From Polydactylus sextarius (taxonomy: Eukaryota; Chordata; Actinopteri; Polynemidae): a DNA stretch of 64,000 nt. Numbering within the stretch: the first letter of the stretch is position 1; each line of letters starts with the position of its first letter. The position numbers and the translations under genes are program-made. The notes under the pieces are model-generated. The model saw only the letters and a list, made by a program, of their open reading frames with translations. It was not told where the DNA came from and searched no databases. Where the stretch lies: contig CM028920.1 in NCBI GenBank assembly GCA_016801845.1, positions 1,377,001-1,441,000 on the forward strand, written 5' to 3'. This document shows positions 21,954-33,349 of this stretch, in pieces.

Positions 21954-24900
21954 TGAAGATGCGCTGGACTGCGATTAGCTGACCCACTAGAGTCATTTGA
22001 AGTTATTTCATTACCCTCAGACCCCACCTATCTCATCATGTCAGACTGATGATAGACTGGGTCTTTACATCTCCAGCCAGTCAACAGGTAGCATCCACAC
22101 AGATACAAAATTGTCTTGTGTGTTGGCTGCTCCCTTTCTTCTACTTGCTCTCCCTCCCCCCTGGCATACAAGACAGCAGCAACAAGGACAAGCTGTTTTC
22201 CCTGCTGATAAATATTCTAACACACCGTGCCTGACAGGTTGGGTCCACCAGATAGGAATTGGGATGGACAGGCTGGGTATTTGTGTTTGGGTTAGCATTT
22301 GTGTGTGTGTGTGTGTGTGTGTGACAGTCCCATTGTCTTCATGGTGCAGAGGCCACGTGCTGAAATGCTCCATCCAGCAGAATCTATGTAACCAGACCTG
22401 TGTTCCATCCAACCACTCCTCCACCCCTTCAACACAGAGACCCCTGGCCACACCACCCTGTGCTGGATGCTTCATCAGGATGAGGACTGGGCATTGCCAG
22501 TGTGGAAATGCTGACATGCACAGACTGGCATCCCTTCACTTGGAACAATCTATCTCCTTCAAAGCCCTTTCCCCTCCCTTCCTCTTCTTTCGCACATTTC
22601 CTTCACTGTCTAAATGAGCCACAGCAGAAAATAGAATGGGGTATTTATAGAAAAGATCAGATAAATGGGGATAGCAACTCTTTTTCACCAAACATTGGGG
22701 ATTATGTTTTATTATTTATGTCTGCTTTCTTTCTACCCCTTTGCAGTTCCTCTTTCTTCTCATTTTTCTGTTTCTCTCTCAATTCCCTTTGTATTGTCTG
22801 GTAAAGTGGGCAGTTGCCAGTTCCTGTCCCCTAATTACTGTTCCTCCATGGATGACTGTCCTCTTTCAAGCTTAAGAGGCTTAATACAACACAGAGGGAA
22901 GAAACAACACATTTGGTGAAGGAGGGGGAAGTGGAATAGTGGAAACAGGTCTGAGACATTGTAAAATCTGTTGGTTGGGTTGAAACTGAGTAACTGAGTA
23001 TGATGCTACAAAACATGTTATCAAGGGATTGTGAGATGTGTATATGTGTCTCTCAGAGGAATTAATAGACATGTAGACATATGGTCCATGATGTGTTTGG
23101 GGTTTGATGTGGAAGTAGTTTGATGATCAATGATGGTTTTTTTTCATGAACTTTTCTAAACTAAAACTGTGTTTGTCCTCTCTAATAAAAAAAGAAGTAC
23201 TGCTAATCCTAGCGACATAGCTTATGATCCACAGTGGTAATGTACTATTACTTCAAATGGCCAGAGTTAGTATTTCATCACTTAATTACATCATTATATT
23301 AGTGAATGTCTTGCTCAGGAGTGCCACATCATCCACTGAATGGGACTCAGTGTCACAGTGGCCGTGAAAGCTGCTATATCAGTCAGAATAACCTCAGTGG
23401 TTCTGTTCTACTGTGTGCTAGATATGGAAAAGTTTAACAGAGATTTCTGCCAAACTCCTTCCAGTTTGTGACTGTTGAAGAAAGTAATTTGAATTAAAAT
23501 CCTTGAAGATTTTAGCCACAACAACCCACAACAACAAGGACAGCGATGATTAAGATGTTGATCCTCCTATTCATCCAGTCGGTTGTTAGGGTCACTAGAG
23601 GTCAAATGGGAAAAAGTATGTGAGCCGATGAGGTCATATAAGTCTTAATGTGGATATGTATTCAGATGTCTGGAAAGTCAACCTAGGATTGCAATATAGA
23701 TGGCTGTTACATGTGATATAAGACTGATCACAGAGTCAACTACAGACATGTAGGTGTAGATACTGTAGGTTAGTGGTATAGAGCAGTTCTTGACAGCAAA
23801 TTTGTGATTTGTTTGGTTGTTGATGTGTCCAGGTCTTTGACTCATGTCAGTTTAATAATGTTTGTGAGACAATCTATATTTCTGTATGTGTTTTCTGAAT
23901 ATTAAATACAATTAGTGAAACTTTGATATTCAAACTTGTTCTGATCACTCAGATGTCACTGTGTTCTGTCCTTCTGTCGTATTGTGTTGTGTTGTGTACG
24001 CATGCTTGGTGTGAAACTTTGCAGATCCACACACATCTTGCCTTGAATACATGATGATATTGACTGTAGCATCAGTGTCACAGTGTCACAGTGGTGTTTA
24101 GAGTCATTACTTTAACAATGGCCACCTCTCTCAATAAGGTCAGCCACAATTCAGACAACAGCAGTTGATTTGCTGTCAGCAGCACACAGGCTCCACGGTG
24201 AGTGATGATTCCCGACTCATTCAAGAGTCTGTGTGAGTTTGTGTCCTGGGATGAATTACAACTCCTGTTCCTGCAGGGTGGAGCTATTCACTCCTCAAAC
24301 CTGTATTTTGCGAGTCTATGACTTACAGCTAAGTTTCTGAAGTGAATCAGTCTTGTTAAATCACAGTGGCGCAGCACTGGACACTGGAAGGGATTATTCC
24401 ACTGAGGGAACAGACAGAAAGTGGGGCAGGAATGAGGACAGGGTAGTGGGATTATTTCTAAGTGCAATTTCATCTACTTATCAGTTACACACTCTCCAAT
24501 ACAAGTGACGTAACACAGTCAGTTGAAAAAGGAAAAGGAAAAAGGAAGATAAAAGCACATGAATTCAAAACAAAAGATGGTCCATTCAAATGTGAAATAA
24601 CTCATTCCATAACATCATCTTCTGCTGTTGCTTAATTACCGATGCTGGCACATTTAATCCAAAACTGGCAAAATACAAACAAAACTTTTATACCACATTC
24701 TCACATAGAAATGCTAAAAAATGGCAATGAGCAACTAGCAATGTGAAACTACACAAAGTTGCTATTTATTTGATGCTGGCTACATTATATCCATATTTAC
24801 AACACATTTAATATTGTGACTGATTATTCCTGTTAACTCTATACTTTCCTTTTGTGGACTCTTCACACCGATTCCAGTGTAGCCTAGCTTAGCATCCAGA

Positions 24901-26345
24901 CCAGATGTAGAAGGAAACAGATGAGGATCCCCTGTTGCTGGGCCTATGCTGACCAAGACACATGTAGTTAGATTATTGATCTTGCTGATGTGAAGACACA
25001 TTCATGTGACCAAGTGTGAATACACATTTTTTACTGTTCATGTGGATTTTGGGTGTATAATGTGTCTGTGTATTACAGTATGTAATACTGGTGGGAAGTT
25101 TTTTCTCACAGTGTATCTATATGTAGTCTCTTCCCGTAAAAATGATGGAATAAAGAGCTCAGTCCAGCTGAATGTGTGTCAGTTTTGAACATTTTCAGCC
25201 TTGACCCGTAATGTGTGTGTGTGTGTTTGTGTGTGTAGGAGGTTGTTCCTTTGTTCCTCTAAGCCAAGGCAGTGTGAAACAGGATGTTCACCTCTGTCTC
25301 ACATCAGTGAACAGGTGTGAGGGGTCAAGCATCCTGAGGGTGTGTCTGTGAACTGAGATGACACACACACTGTCTAATTTCAGTCCTCAGTTTTTTCTCT
25401 ACACCCAGCATCTGGTTTTGGTTGTTATTCTGTGTAGTTAAGGTCTTTTCTTTTCATGTTGACACAGTTTTCACAGTTGACAGATCTGCCTCACTCAATC
25501 CAACACTACTTTTACCTCACTACCAACCAACAAGTACCTCAACACATGGGAGGATTCTGTGATAAGTTAGAACAAGATGAGCAAAAGTCAATTCAAATTC
25601 ATCCATTTTATTCCAAAGAGATTTTTACATGATATTTATATATTTTCAGCAAGATTCAACAGCTTTGGTTGAATAAAGTTATATTATACATTCAGTGATC
25701 TTGATGAAAATAAATACAGTTTATTGATAAGAGCCCTGCTGGTCCTTCATTTATTATTCCAATGGATTGGATTGATCGGATTTTAGTTTAGTGTGCAGCA
25801 TCCATATGTGGAGCTCAATATTATTATCATGAACTCCTCAAACTTAAGCACATACAACAAACAAGCAGATGTGGAATATCTCCTAGAAAACATCAAATTT
25901 AGAGAAACAGATATATACACTCACATTTAATACAGAGCAGCAAATAAAACAAAAGGAAGAAGAAAAAACTACAACTGAAAAACTGCCACGACACTGGCGC
26001 TGACATTTATAAAATCAGTGTGAAAAAAAAGCCCCAAAAAACATTAGTCTCACTTGAAATAAATTATTAGTGCCCACATGTATTGAATTGCCAATTAATG
26101 ATGTCTTCATTGCTTCAAAAAGCCTCATGTCATTCCTTGTTCCTTCTTCTGTGTGTTAAAGACAAGATGGGCTCAATGGGTGATGACCAGCGATCACACC
26201 ACTGCCTAACACAAAAGGTTCATTGTCAAAGAGCACCTGAACACACCACAGTCCTTCTGGGAGAATATTCCATTGACAGGTGAAATCAGTGTTTACTTAA
26301 TGGTTTACTTTACTAAATGGTTCAGTTAAAAGTGACCACTGGAGT
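21954..26345. other. No gene recognised; microsatellites; possible 3'UTR near 25.6-26.3 kb
   Basis: Contains (GT)n at 22301-22323 and a TG-rich run at 25212-25236. The 206-codon frame at 21997-22617 runs through the GT tract and is an artefact. Read on the minus strand, 25600-26345 is T-rich and has an AATAAA-type hexamer (plus strand TTTATT at 25607-25612), so it could be the 3'UTR of the exon pair proposed next. Nothing else is recognisable. Confidence 0.35.
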
Positions 26346-26537
26346 TTACAGGTCTTTGATGACCCCGCAGATGTGCTTGAACTCTTGTTTATGTTGACTG
26401 GGGAGACATTATCTCCGACTGTGAGATGGGAGGCTGTGAATATCATGGAAGCAGCGTGAGGATCTCCGTTACTCAGTGTATCTCTGCCAAAAAGCGAATG
26501 GCAGCCAGCAGCTGTCTGCAGATATCAGGCTGATGCC
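26346..26537 (-). CDS. Candidate last two exons of an unrecognised minus-strand gene
   Basis: On the minus strand a good acceptor (TTTGTGTTGACAG) precedes an open 65-nt block (26537 to 26473). GTAACG could be its donor. A 75-nt candidate intron (26472 to 26398) ends in TCTCCCCAG. A second block (26397 to 26346) then continues the same frame to TAA. The joined frame reads GISLISADSCWLPFAFWQRY, then TDQHKQEFKHICGVIKDL, stop. The frame is kept across a canonical GT-AG junction, and a T-rich, 3'UTR-like stretch lies downstream. I do not recognise the protein, no upstream exon was found, and blocks this short can arise by chance. A second frame of the first block (HQPDICRQLLAAIRFLAEIH, stop) also looks protein-like. 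Confidence 0.18.
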
Positions 26538-26580
26538 CTGTCAACACAAAGCATGCAGATCATTTACTTTCACTTCATTC

Positions 26581-26582
<2 letters not shown>

Positions 26583-26631
<49 letters not shown>
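26583..26631. repeat. (GT)n microsatellite
   Basis: A perfect ~49-bp GT run lies close upstream (in minus-strand terms) of the candidate exon pair. A T-tract follows at about 26686-26701. Confidence 0.97.
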
Positions 26632-26632
<1 letters not shown>

Positions 26633-27070
26633 ATCATTAAAGTGTCTGTTGCTGACAGTCGGAGCGTAGTCGTATGGGATAGCAGTTTTTTTTTTTTTTT
26701 TAAATATGCACAATGATGATGGTGACCTTGTCAGTGCTGTAACTTTTTTTATGCACATGTAGGATGGATTACTGACAAATTCCAACTTCCAACTATTTTG
26801 TGGACTCTAAAGTGAACTCAGTTTTAAATGTGCTTAGTTTTTCATCAAAATGTGACCTGGAAGCACAGCAACAGAGACCTGGTGCATCAGAGACTGGCAG
26901 CACGGACAGTGAACGTTTAAATTTTCTTGCAACATCAATGTCTCCAATAGGTGTTTGACTCTAAAAGCAGCAATGCAGAAAAACACATTTCTACTTTAGT
27001 TTAGCCTTGATAGTCAAATGAAAATGACACCTATACATATAAGTACTTCAGTAGAAATATTTACCCCTTA

Positions 27071-27300
27071 CAGTGACCCCTCACCATATCGCACTTCACC
27101 TCTCATGGCTTTGATACATTGTGTTTTTTTGTGGCTAGTATATGTACATTTACATTGTGGGAGTCTTCATGAGTCTTCATTACATTGTGGGATTCTGTGG
27201 CCTACAGGTATCTTTTTATTTTTATAGATTTGAATTATAAATAACAAGTGTGGGGTGGGGGTTCTGGAACCTAACCCCCGCGACAGGCAAGGGATCACTG
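27071..27300. mobile_element. Mariner/Tigger-like MITE with TA target duplication
   Basis: The 230-bp element starts CAGTGACCCCTCACCATATC and ends with the diverged complement GCGACAGGCAAGGGATCACTG. It is flanked by TA at 27069-27070 and 27301-27302. CAGTGATCCCTCGC...-type ends with TA duplications are typical of Tigger/pogo-like mariner MITEs. The middle holds a tandem duplication (ACATTGTGGGAGTCTTCATG, GAGTCTTCATTACATTGTGG). There is no coding capacity. Confidence 0.75.
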
Positions 27301-27587
27301 TATTGTGATCATTCATGAGCCCATTTCTGGTGCCCCCTCCAGCACTTGCACTATGCATTGACCATGATGTCTGTGTTGGAAACAGCAGCTCAGAGTTTTA
27401 CTTTACCATGTTTTAGTTGTTATGTCCATCGGTCAGTCAGTCTGGGAATCTAGTCTAGGTAAAAGCTGAGAGAGAGAGAGATTTTTGGGGCAATGAGGCA
27501 ATTCTTATCTAAGAGACTGACCATAGGATGAGGGGAAGGAGTTTGAATACTGCACTGATCCAGAGTCAACCAGCAACAAAGAGATGC

Positions 27588-28518
27588 GTTAGGACCAATG
27601 TTCCCTCTAAGCTGCGCGCGTGCGCAATCGCGCACTGCCCGCACATTCTCAGCGCACAAGAAAATCTATCCTGCGCAGAAACAACATCAACATAACGTAT
27701 TAATTAAGATCTAATATTAGACTAAATCTAATCTAATTAATTCGCCCAATATTATTGTTTTTTTGTTTCTCACTCAGTGAGTGACAGGTGTCTAGCCAAT
27801 GATTCGATACAGTTCACTTACGGTACAAAGCCAATCATGGCATTGACGGTGCTTGCGTCTGGGCCCCGCCTATATGCGCCGTGCAGGTTAGCTAGCAGGT
27901 TAATAGATGCTAATACAAACCCCGCATCATGGCGAAACGAACATGCAGCGACACATCCACTCACCAAGCTACGGTAAAAAAGAAATGCAGTTCTTTTAAG
28001 ATGGAATGGTTGTCGGAGTATGTGCAAATTGAAGAAAAAGCGGTGAAATTGGGTGAGATTTTTTTCTTTTTCAAGTGAGAAAGGTCTACTCTGCAAAACA
28101 TGCAGCGATGCCAAAGTAGCAAGTGAGTTTTCAGAGGGAAAAATGTGGATTGAATGGAAGCTGGACTATCTCAAGCGTCACGTTCAGCATAAAATTCATT
28201 TAAAAGCTGTCAAAACTGTACGAAGACTCAAGATGGGACAGGGGATTAGTACATTATTGCGGGAGAGCGCAAAAGACCGAGAGAAAAGGAACGAGCTGTC
28301 ACACAAAACAAAATCGGACCCTGAACAAGTTAAATTTCTCATTGACAATATTTTACTTTAATTTTTCAGATTTTTGTCTTTTTTTTAAGTGGAACAAATT
28401 ACTTATTTAAAAATAAAGCGTGCATATCTGATGTTGCTCACAGTAGTCCTCAGTTTGCTCAGAGAACTTGTGTGTATGCCCAGATACATGAAAAATTAGA
28501 GGGAACATTGGTTAGGAC
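27588..28518 (+). mobile_element. hAT transposon, 915 bp, with perfect TIRs and 8-bp TSD
   Basis: The element (27596-28510) begins CAATGTTCCCTCTAA and ends TTAGAGGGAACATTG, a perfect 15-bp terminal inverted repeat. It is flanked by exact copies of GTTAGGAC at 27588-27595 and 28511-28518. An 8-bp duplication is the hallmark of hAT insertion. Inside, a broken ORF encodes a C2H2/BED-like finger region as in KIAA1586/ZNF862-type hAT-derived proteins. The transposase core is deleted, so this is an internal-deletion derivative that would need a transposase supplied in trans. The left subterminal region is strikingly CpG-rich (GCTGCGCGCGTGCGCAATCG). Confidence 0.93.
27929..28361 (+). pseudogene. hAT-encoded zinc-finger protein, frameshifted and truncated
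   Basis: The first frame starts at ATG 27929 (MAKRTCSDTSTHQATVKKK) and continues with FKMEWLSEYVQIEEKAVKLG before a stop at 28076-28078. From about 28075 the +1 frame takes over: KGLLCKTCSDAKVASEFSEG, then a KRHVQHKIHLKAVKT segment and DPEQVKFLIDNILL with TAA at 28359-28361. A single frameshift near the T-rich run (28060-28072) explains the break. CKTC and HVQHKIH form one C2H2-type finger. The family resemblance is to KIAA1586/ZNF862-like proteins derived from hAT elements. The RNase H-like catalytic part that should follow is missing. Confidence 0.75.
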
Positions 28519-28659
28519 GTGTGTTCACGGGAGAGTACGTCAGTCAGAGGGGTCCAGGTCGTCAGTTTGATATTCCAGTGGGCCAGCTCTGATACACATT
28601 AGACATTATCTTGTGAGCTGCATGCAGCTGGACCCTGGGATAGACGTTGTCTGCAGACC

Positions 28660-29160
28660 TTGACACATTTGACACGTACTCCGAACTATTTAGATCCCAA
28701 TGCAGGTTGGGCATCTCCGTGATATGCCAGATCCACAGAGGTCCTGCTCACAAACTGTAGGACCTAAGCAATCTGCTGCCAACGTCCCAGACATCACAGG
28801 ACAACCCTAGAGGCCACATGTCCATGCTACGATGCAATTACATAAAGAAACATAGTCTATAGTCTTTCTGCTACAAGTGCTCATCTCAGCCTCACCATTA
28901 CAGCCCTTGGGAAGAAGCTGACCCCGAGGCAGCCCTGAGTCTGCCTAATGGAAGACGAGTCAATAGTAGGTGAACAGGATGAGACAAAATGTTGTTGCTG
29001 GAGCAGATGACTCGAGTGGATGTCTTCCAGGTGTGGGACCATGAGGTCCTTGTCTACAGTACAGCTAGCATATCACACAGAGCAGCAGTAAGCCAGAATG
29101 GTCTCTACTATATAACACAGGTGGATTTAATATTGTTGCTGATCAGTGTATGTACATGCA
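28660..29160 (+). repeat. Teleost dispersed repeat with LINE-like insert
   Basis: GTTGGGCATCTCCGTGATAT, GATCCACAGAGGTCCTGCTC and CCAACGTCCCAGACATCACA, with a far end CAGGTGGATTTAATATTGTT-GCTGATCAGTGTATG, match my memory of a common fish repeat ending 'GGTGGTTTTAATGTTGTGGCTGATCGGTGTA'. Its middle (about 28890-29060: CTTGGGAAGAAGCTGACCCC and following) looks like an antisense LINE 3' fragment inserted within it. A perfect 14-bp palindrome (GTACATGCATGTAC) is at 29152-29165. The superfamily is unknown to me. Confidence 0.4.
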
Positions 29161-29169
29161 TGTACGATT

Positions 29170-29563
29170 TTGTCAAAGTACATCCACATGCATGTGTAAT
29201 TTACACGGGCTATTTTGAGCCCATCATCATTATCCCTGTCCTCAAGTGGAACATTCCTTTAAATATGGTAATTCAGCTGGCGGAGGCTCTGGCAAGGTAA
29301 TTGTTAAGCTTGTTGAGTTTGACAGTTTGCCTTGTGTTTGCAGCAGTCTCACTCTCAGTAAGTAGACACATAACACAGAAAAACTCTACACGGCTTGTTT
29401 ATTTTGCTCATCCTTTAATAAGGCTTCAATTATATCTCTTTCAGATTTAAACCATATAGCATCAACTGCAGGTTGCACTTTAACGTCGCAAGACTGAAGT
29501 CAGAAGAAGAAGTGTTGTTTTGGTATTTGACAGCAGCAGTTGACAAGAAGCCAATAAAAGTTT

Positions 29564-29603
<40 letters not shown>

Positions 29604-30060
29604 CATTTAGCAGAGCTCATGGCACATGTTTGAGCTCACTGTGCTTTATGGCTGCATTAGGGTTTAACACAATGGTCATAAAGATGCTGTCCTCACATGC
29701 CCTGTGTGATGTATGTGTGCTTTTGAATGTGTTTATTTTGGTGGGTGTTGTGTTTCTCTTTATGTTATCAACCACTCAGCATAGTGATGAACAACAGTGA
29801 CTAGTCTAAATGATTTCTTCTCAGTCATGTTATGGGCACTCAGAACTTGTGTGCTGGGCGGGCCTGTATTTTTCCACAAGAAGCAGACTGCAGTGTGGAG
29901 AGTGTTTCCATCATGGGGATCAAAGGTTCCACCTGAAAGAAACTTGTGGCTAAGATCATGTGGCTGTGGCTGAAAGGCAGTGAGCACTAGATCAACTCAG
30001 AGGAGGGAGAGAAGGCTCGGTCAAGATCTTCAGAAGTGCTCAGGCTCACGTTGACATAAC
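29170..30060. other. Unassigned; (TG)n at 29572-29600
   Basis: No gene recognised. It holds a TG microsatellite at 29572-29600. Two short minus-strand frames near 29760-30060 look mildly coding-like but have no splice context or homology that I know. Confidence 0.45.
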
Positions 30061-30061
30061 G

Positions 30062-30250
30062 TGAAATGGAGCGTCCAGATAGCCGAGAGCTTATGGCGCA
30101 CCACACTGGCGCCTTGCAGTGACCGCAGATTTGAATCCTGACTGTGCCGATCATTTGCTGCGTGTCATTCCCTGCTCTCGTCCTCTGTTTCCTGTCTATC
30201 TTCACTTCCTGTGTCAATAGAGGCAAAAATGCCCATGAAAATATCCTTTA
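30062..30250 (+). mobile_element. tRNA-derived SINE
   Basis: The head carries an RNA polymerase III A-box-like TAGCCGAGAGCTTATGG (30080-30096) and a B-box GATTTGAATCC (30128-30138) at tRNA-like spacing. The body reads TTGCTGCGTGTCATTCCCTG, CTCTG.TTTCCTGTCTATCTT and CAATAGAGGCAAAAATGCCC, which matches a familiar teleost SINE ('TTGCTGCATGTCATCCCC…CTATCAATAAAGGCAAAAATGCCC'). The A-rich end near 30235-30260 is the 3' tail. I did not find a clean target duplication. Confidence 0.75.
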
Positions 30251-30260
30251 AGAAAAATGG

Positions 30261-31010
30261 GAATCCCATGCGAAATGGGAACGTCTACCTGATGACATAA
30301 AACACAAAGTCATATAATTACACAGACGATTGAAGATTTCTTTCTATATGGTGCTTAGCTCTTACTCTAGTTAGTCTGTTAATTAGTGGTTGATTAATAA
30401 TTAGTGTCCCTGTTCAAACAATGCAGTGAACTCATTCTGTAACTAAAATCTAAACAGAAATACCAAATTAAACCAGAGCTCTCTTCATATTTCATAGAGG
30501 ATGCATGCAGGTCTGCAGACGCTTTTTGTATGAACTTTATCATTAATTCAAAATCTTTTTGGAAAAAATATAATAACAACTTATCTTTTTCTTTAACTTA
30601 TCTTTAATTTACTGCCAGGCTATGAAAGCCTCTAACCTGGACACACTTTTTTTCTTCTGTCAGTGGGGGCTGAACCTTAGACAGCGTCTGAGAGTCAGAG
30701 TCATCTGTCAGTCAGTCCTTTGTTTCTTTGTAACCAATAGTCAAAGATCTTTGAGACTTATTTATAAAAGCCAAAAATAAGAATCTTACTCAAATGAATT
30801 TACATAATTCCCCCTCTTTATCCCTTAGTAATAGAATTTGCCTGGATCACAATCAGCTTTTCTTCTGTCCACCCATGTCACAGTCCTCCAGAACAGTCTA
30901 CATACACTAACATACTGCGTGTCAGGAAAAATGGGTTCATTTGACAATCCTCAGACACTAACACATGCTATCATGTTGTTGTAGTACATGTACGGGGCCC
31001 AGTATCCTCA
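30261..31010. other. No gene recognised
   Basis: About 750 bp of AT-rich sequence with no recognisable exon, repeat family or inverted repeat. Confidence 0.5.
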
Positions 31011-31014
31011 TTAT

Positions 31015-31365
31015 CAGAGGCACTGAGTAAGGACTCAAATGCATGACTCATCACAGGTATAAGGACCAGGGTCTTTAACCCAGATAGGTTTGGTAAACAG
31101 ACAGAAAACGAAAACAAATCCAGAGGGAGAGGCTTAACTCAAGGTCTAAGCAAACAAAAGTCAGATCCTTGAGGCTACACAAAGAGATTGCTGCTGAAGA
31201 CAAAGTGGCACAGGAGACAGGGACCACACAGACTGAATACACTGGGAGACAATTAGACATGGGAGCAACACTTCAGGGACGGGATGACAATCACAGGAAT
31301 GGCAGACACATAGCAATGTGTGTGAATCTGAAACAAGAGGGACAGGTTATAATTCCAGGTTAAAT
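31015..31365. repeat. Dispersed teleost repeat fragment
   Basis: AAGGACCAGGGTCTTTAACC, CAGACAGAAAACG, CAGGAGACAGGGACCA, ACTGAATACACTGGGAGACA and GGGATGACAATCACAGGAAT follow the order of a common fish repeat that I recall as '…AGGACCAGGGACTTTAAT…ACTAATACACTGGGAGACAAGG…GGGCGGGGCAAACAATCA…'. It is repetitive and non-coding. I cannot name its class, and boundaries are approximate. Confidence 0.4.
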
Positions 31366-31382
31366 AGCAGATGTTCATAAAC

Positions 31383-31835
31383 TTAAAGGAGAACTTTGGT
31401 GTAAAAGGATTTTTTGATATGTAAAACACGATAACGAGTTGTTATGTTTGCTGAGGAGCAAAACTATGCTAGCCTGTTGCATTATGAACGTTTTTATTTC
31501 TATCGTTTTTGTCCAAAAGACACATCATACTAGTGATTGGGGCACCATTGTAGCTCCACACTTCCTTGCTAGTATAACAAGGGTCCTGACATTTGAAATG
31601 AGGCATTGAGAACTTTGTAAGTGTACATATCGTTTATTAAAAAATACTTTTTTTACAGGTCATTACAAGTGTAGAGCTGTTTTAATGGTTTAAAGCATAA
31701 TGAGCATGATGAGTCTTTTGGACAAAAATGATAAAAATAAAAATGTTTGTAATGCAACAGGCTAGTGTAGTTTAGCTCCTCGTTATCATGTTTTACAGAT
31801 CCAAAAATCATTTTACACACAAAGTTCTCCTTTAA
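31383..31835. mobile_element. TTAA-target MITE with ~130-145-bp inverted arms
   Basis: TTAA at 31383-31386 and 31832-31835 bounds a 445-bp element (31387-31831). It starts AGGAGAACTTTGGTGTAAAA; the reverse of its end reads AGGAGAACTTTGTGTGTAAA. The complementarity continues through GTAAAACACGATAACGAG, CTAGCCTGTTGCATTA, CGTTTTTGTCCAAAAGAC and CATCAT. The left arm spans 31387-31531 and the right 31703-31831, and the left arm has a ~17-nt extra block. TTAA duplications point to piggyBac or Kolobok mobilisation. There is no ORF. The transcript would form a near-complete long hairpin, a possible small-RNA substrate. Confidence 0.88.
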
Positions 31836-33349
31836 CCTTAGAGGCCGGATGGGACCTGGTCAATCATGGTCAGTTAAACCACAACGTAGCTAATATTCTT
31901 TCGAATTATAGTTTTGTTGTTTATGTGCATGTTGTTTGCTAAATGACATTTGATTATACGTTTCTTTCACCTCAGCCGAGAGCCTCAGCTGAAAACCTGA
32001 AAAAGAGCCTTTTACTTTGATACTATATAAGACAATCTGGACTCTAGATCAGCTAACACCATCTGTATGTCGGTGCCTTAAATTTGACAATGCAGCTACT
32101 GAGAAACTACTGAAGGGAACACATGTATGCAACAGTCTTTGTCCAAAACCACTTCCTCTATCTATAGTGTGTCTCTGCACACCTGTAATCATCACTGTTT
32201 ATTTAAACTTCGGAACTGCTGCATCATCACACCTCATCTTCTGGAAATGGAAGATATTTGTAAAGGTGAAGCTAGTGAAATGTTCCTGTCATCCGCTGTG
32301 TTACAAGCGGCGTGTTAAACAGTGGTACCACTGTGTCTGATACAATTAACCTAAGCCTGAAATACCTTTTAAACACATTTACCACAGGGCTGATGTTTGA
32401 TTATTCAGTTTTCAGATTCTAAAGAGAGTAAATCCTTTTTCTCTGTGGCAGAGTTGGTGTGTGGAGAATCACTGAGCCTAACAATGACCATCCTGGATAA
32501 TGTACGGTTCACTTGGTTCTAGCAACTCTGAATTTATCTATTTTGCACATTCATGTGAAGAAGGGGGAGATAATTGCAAATAAATTCAGTTATACTGGCA
32601 GAAAAAAGACCTAATCCAGTGAAGGAAATGGAGGATACGAACTCATAAATAGCACATAACAAGAAACTGTGCAAACACTTGAAATCATTTTCAGATATTA
32701 TAGTTAGACTAAGAATAGTAATTTAGTCTAGTATTTTTTGAATATATGATTCACACTAGCCTCCACACCAGCAGTCTGGGGCTCTGTGTGCACATTGTAC
32801 GTGTCACAGTAACTTCTAGATGAATGTCAGCCACGCTCTGTGTGTCTGTTAGCAGACACATTCATTCAGTCACGGCAGGTGTCTGACTCAGATTCCAGCA
32901 CCTCAGCATCACTACCCTCACGTTATGTTACCTAAAAATGATCCTAATGAGTTCTATAAATCTCACTAAATAAATGGACTGATCACTTTCTGTCTGTTCT
33001 CCAAGTATATGAACATCTGTTCATTTTATTTACTTCTGACTTGGCAGATTATACTGTTGAGGACAAGAAGAAGAGTGTCAACTGTTTATATAAAATGTAT
33101 TTTAGTTCTCGATGGTTCATGGGTCTTGAGAAAATATACAGTATAGGTGCATGACATAATCCAACTAAACTGACTGCCCTTACATAAGAACTTTGTGAGT
33201 TTGTAAATAGAACATCTTTCTCCTATCATGATGCGAACAGGGCACATTGAGAATGACCACGTTCCACAGACTGGGACCAGAAATAGCCATCATGTAACGT
33301 TGCTAAAACCAAGCTCCATCGGACACTGCAGTGCTAGCAGCAGCAGGTG
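31836..33349. other. No gene recognised
   Basis: About 1.5 kb of AT-rich unique sequence between two bounded transposons. The open frames at 32017-32340 have no family resemblance or splice context. Confidence 0.5.

Noticed and set aside
21997..22617. 206-codon open frame, the longest in the window
   Set aside because: It runs through a (GT)n tract (read as VCVCVCV), has no domain resemblance and no splice or start context. Stop-free length here is helped by the microsatellite.
29987..30060. Minus-strand RYVNVSLSTSEDLDRAFSPS-like text as a terminal exon
   Set aside because: It abuts a SINE head with no acceptor site at the boundary and no homology that I recognise.
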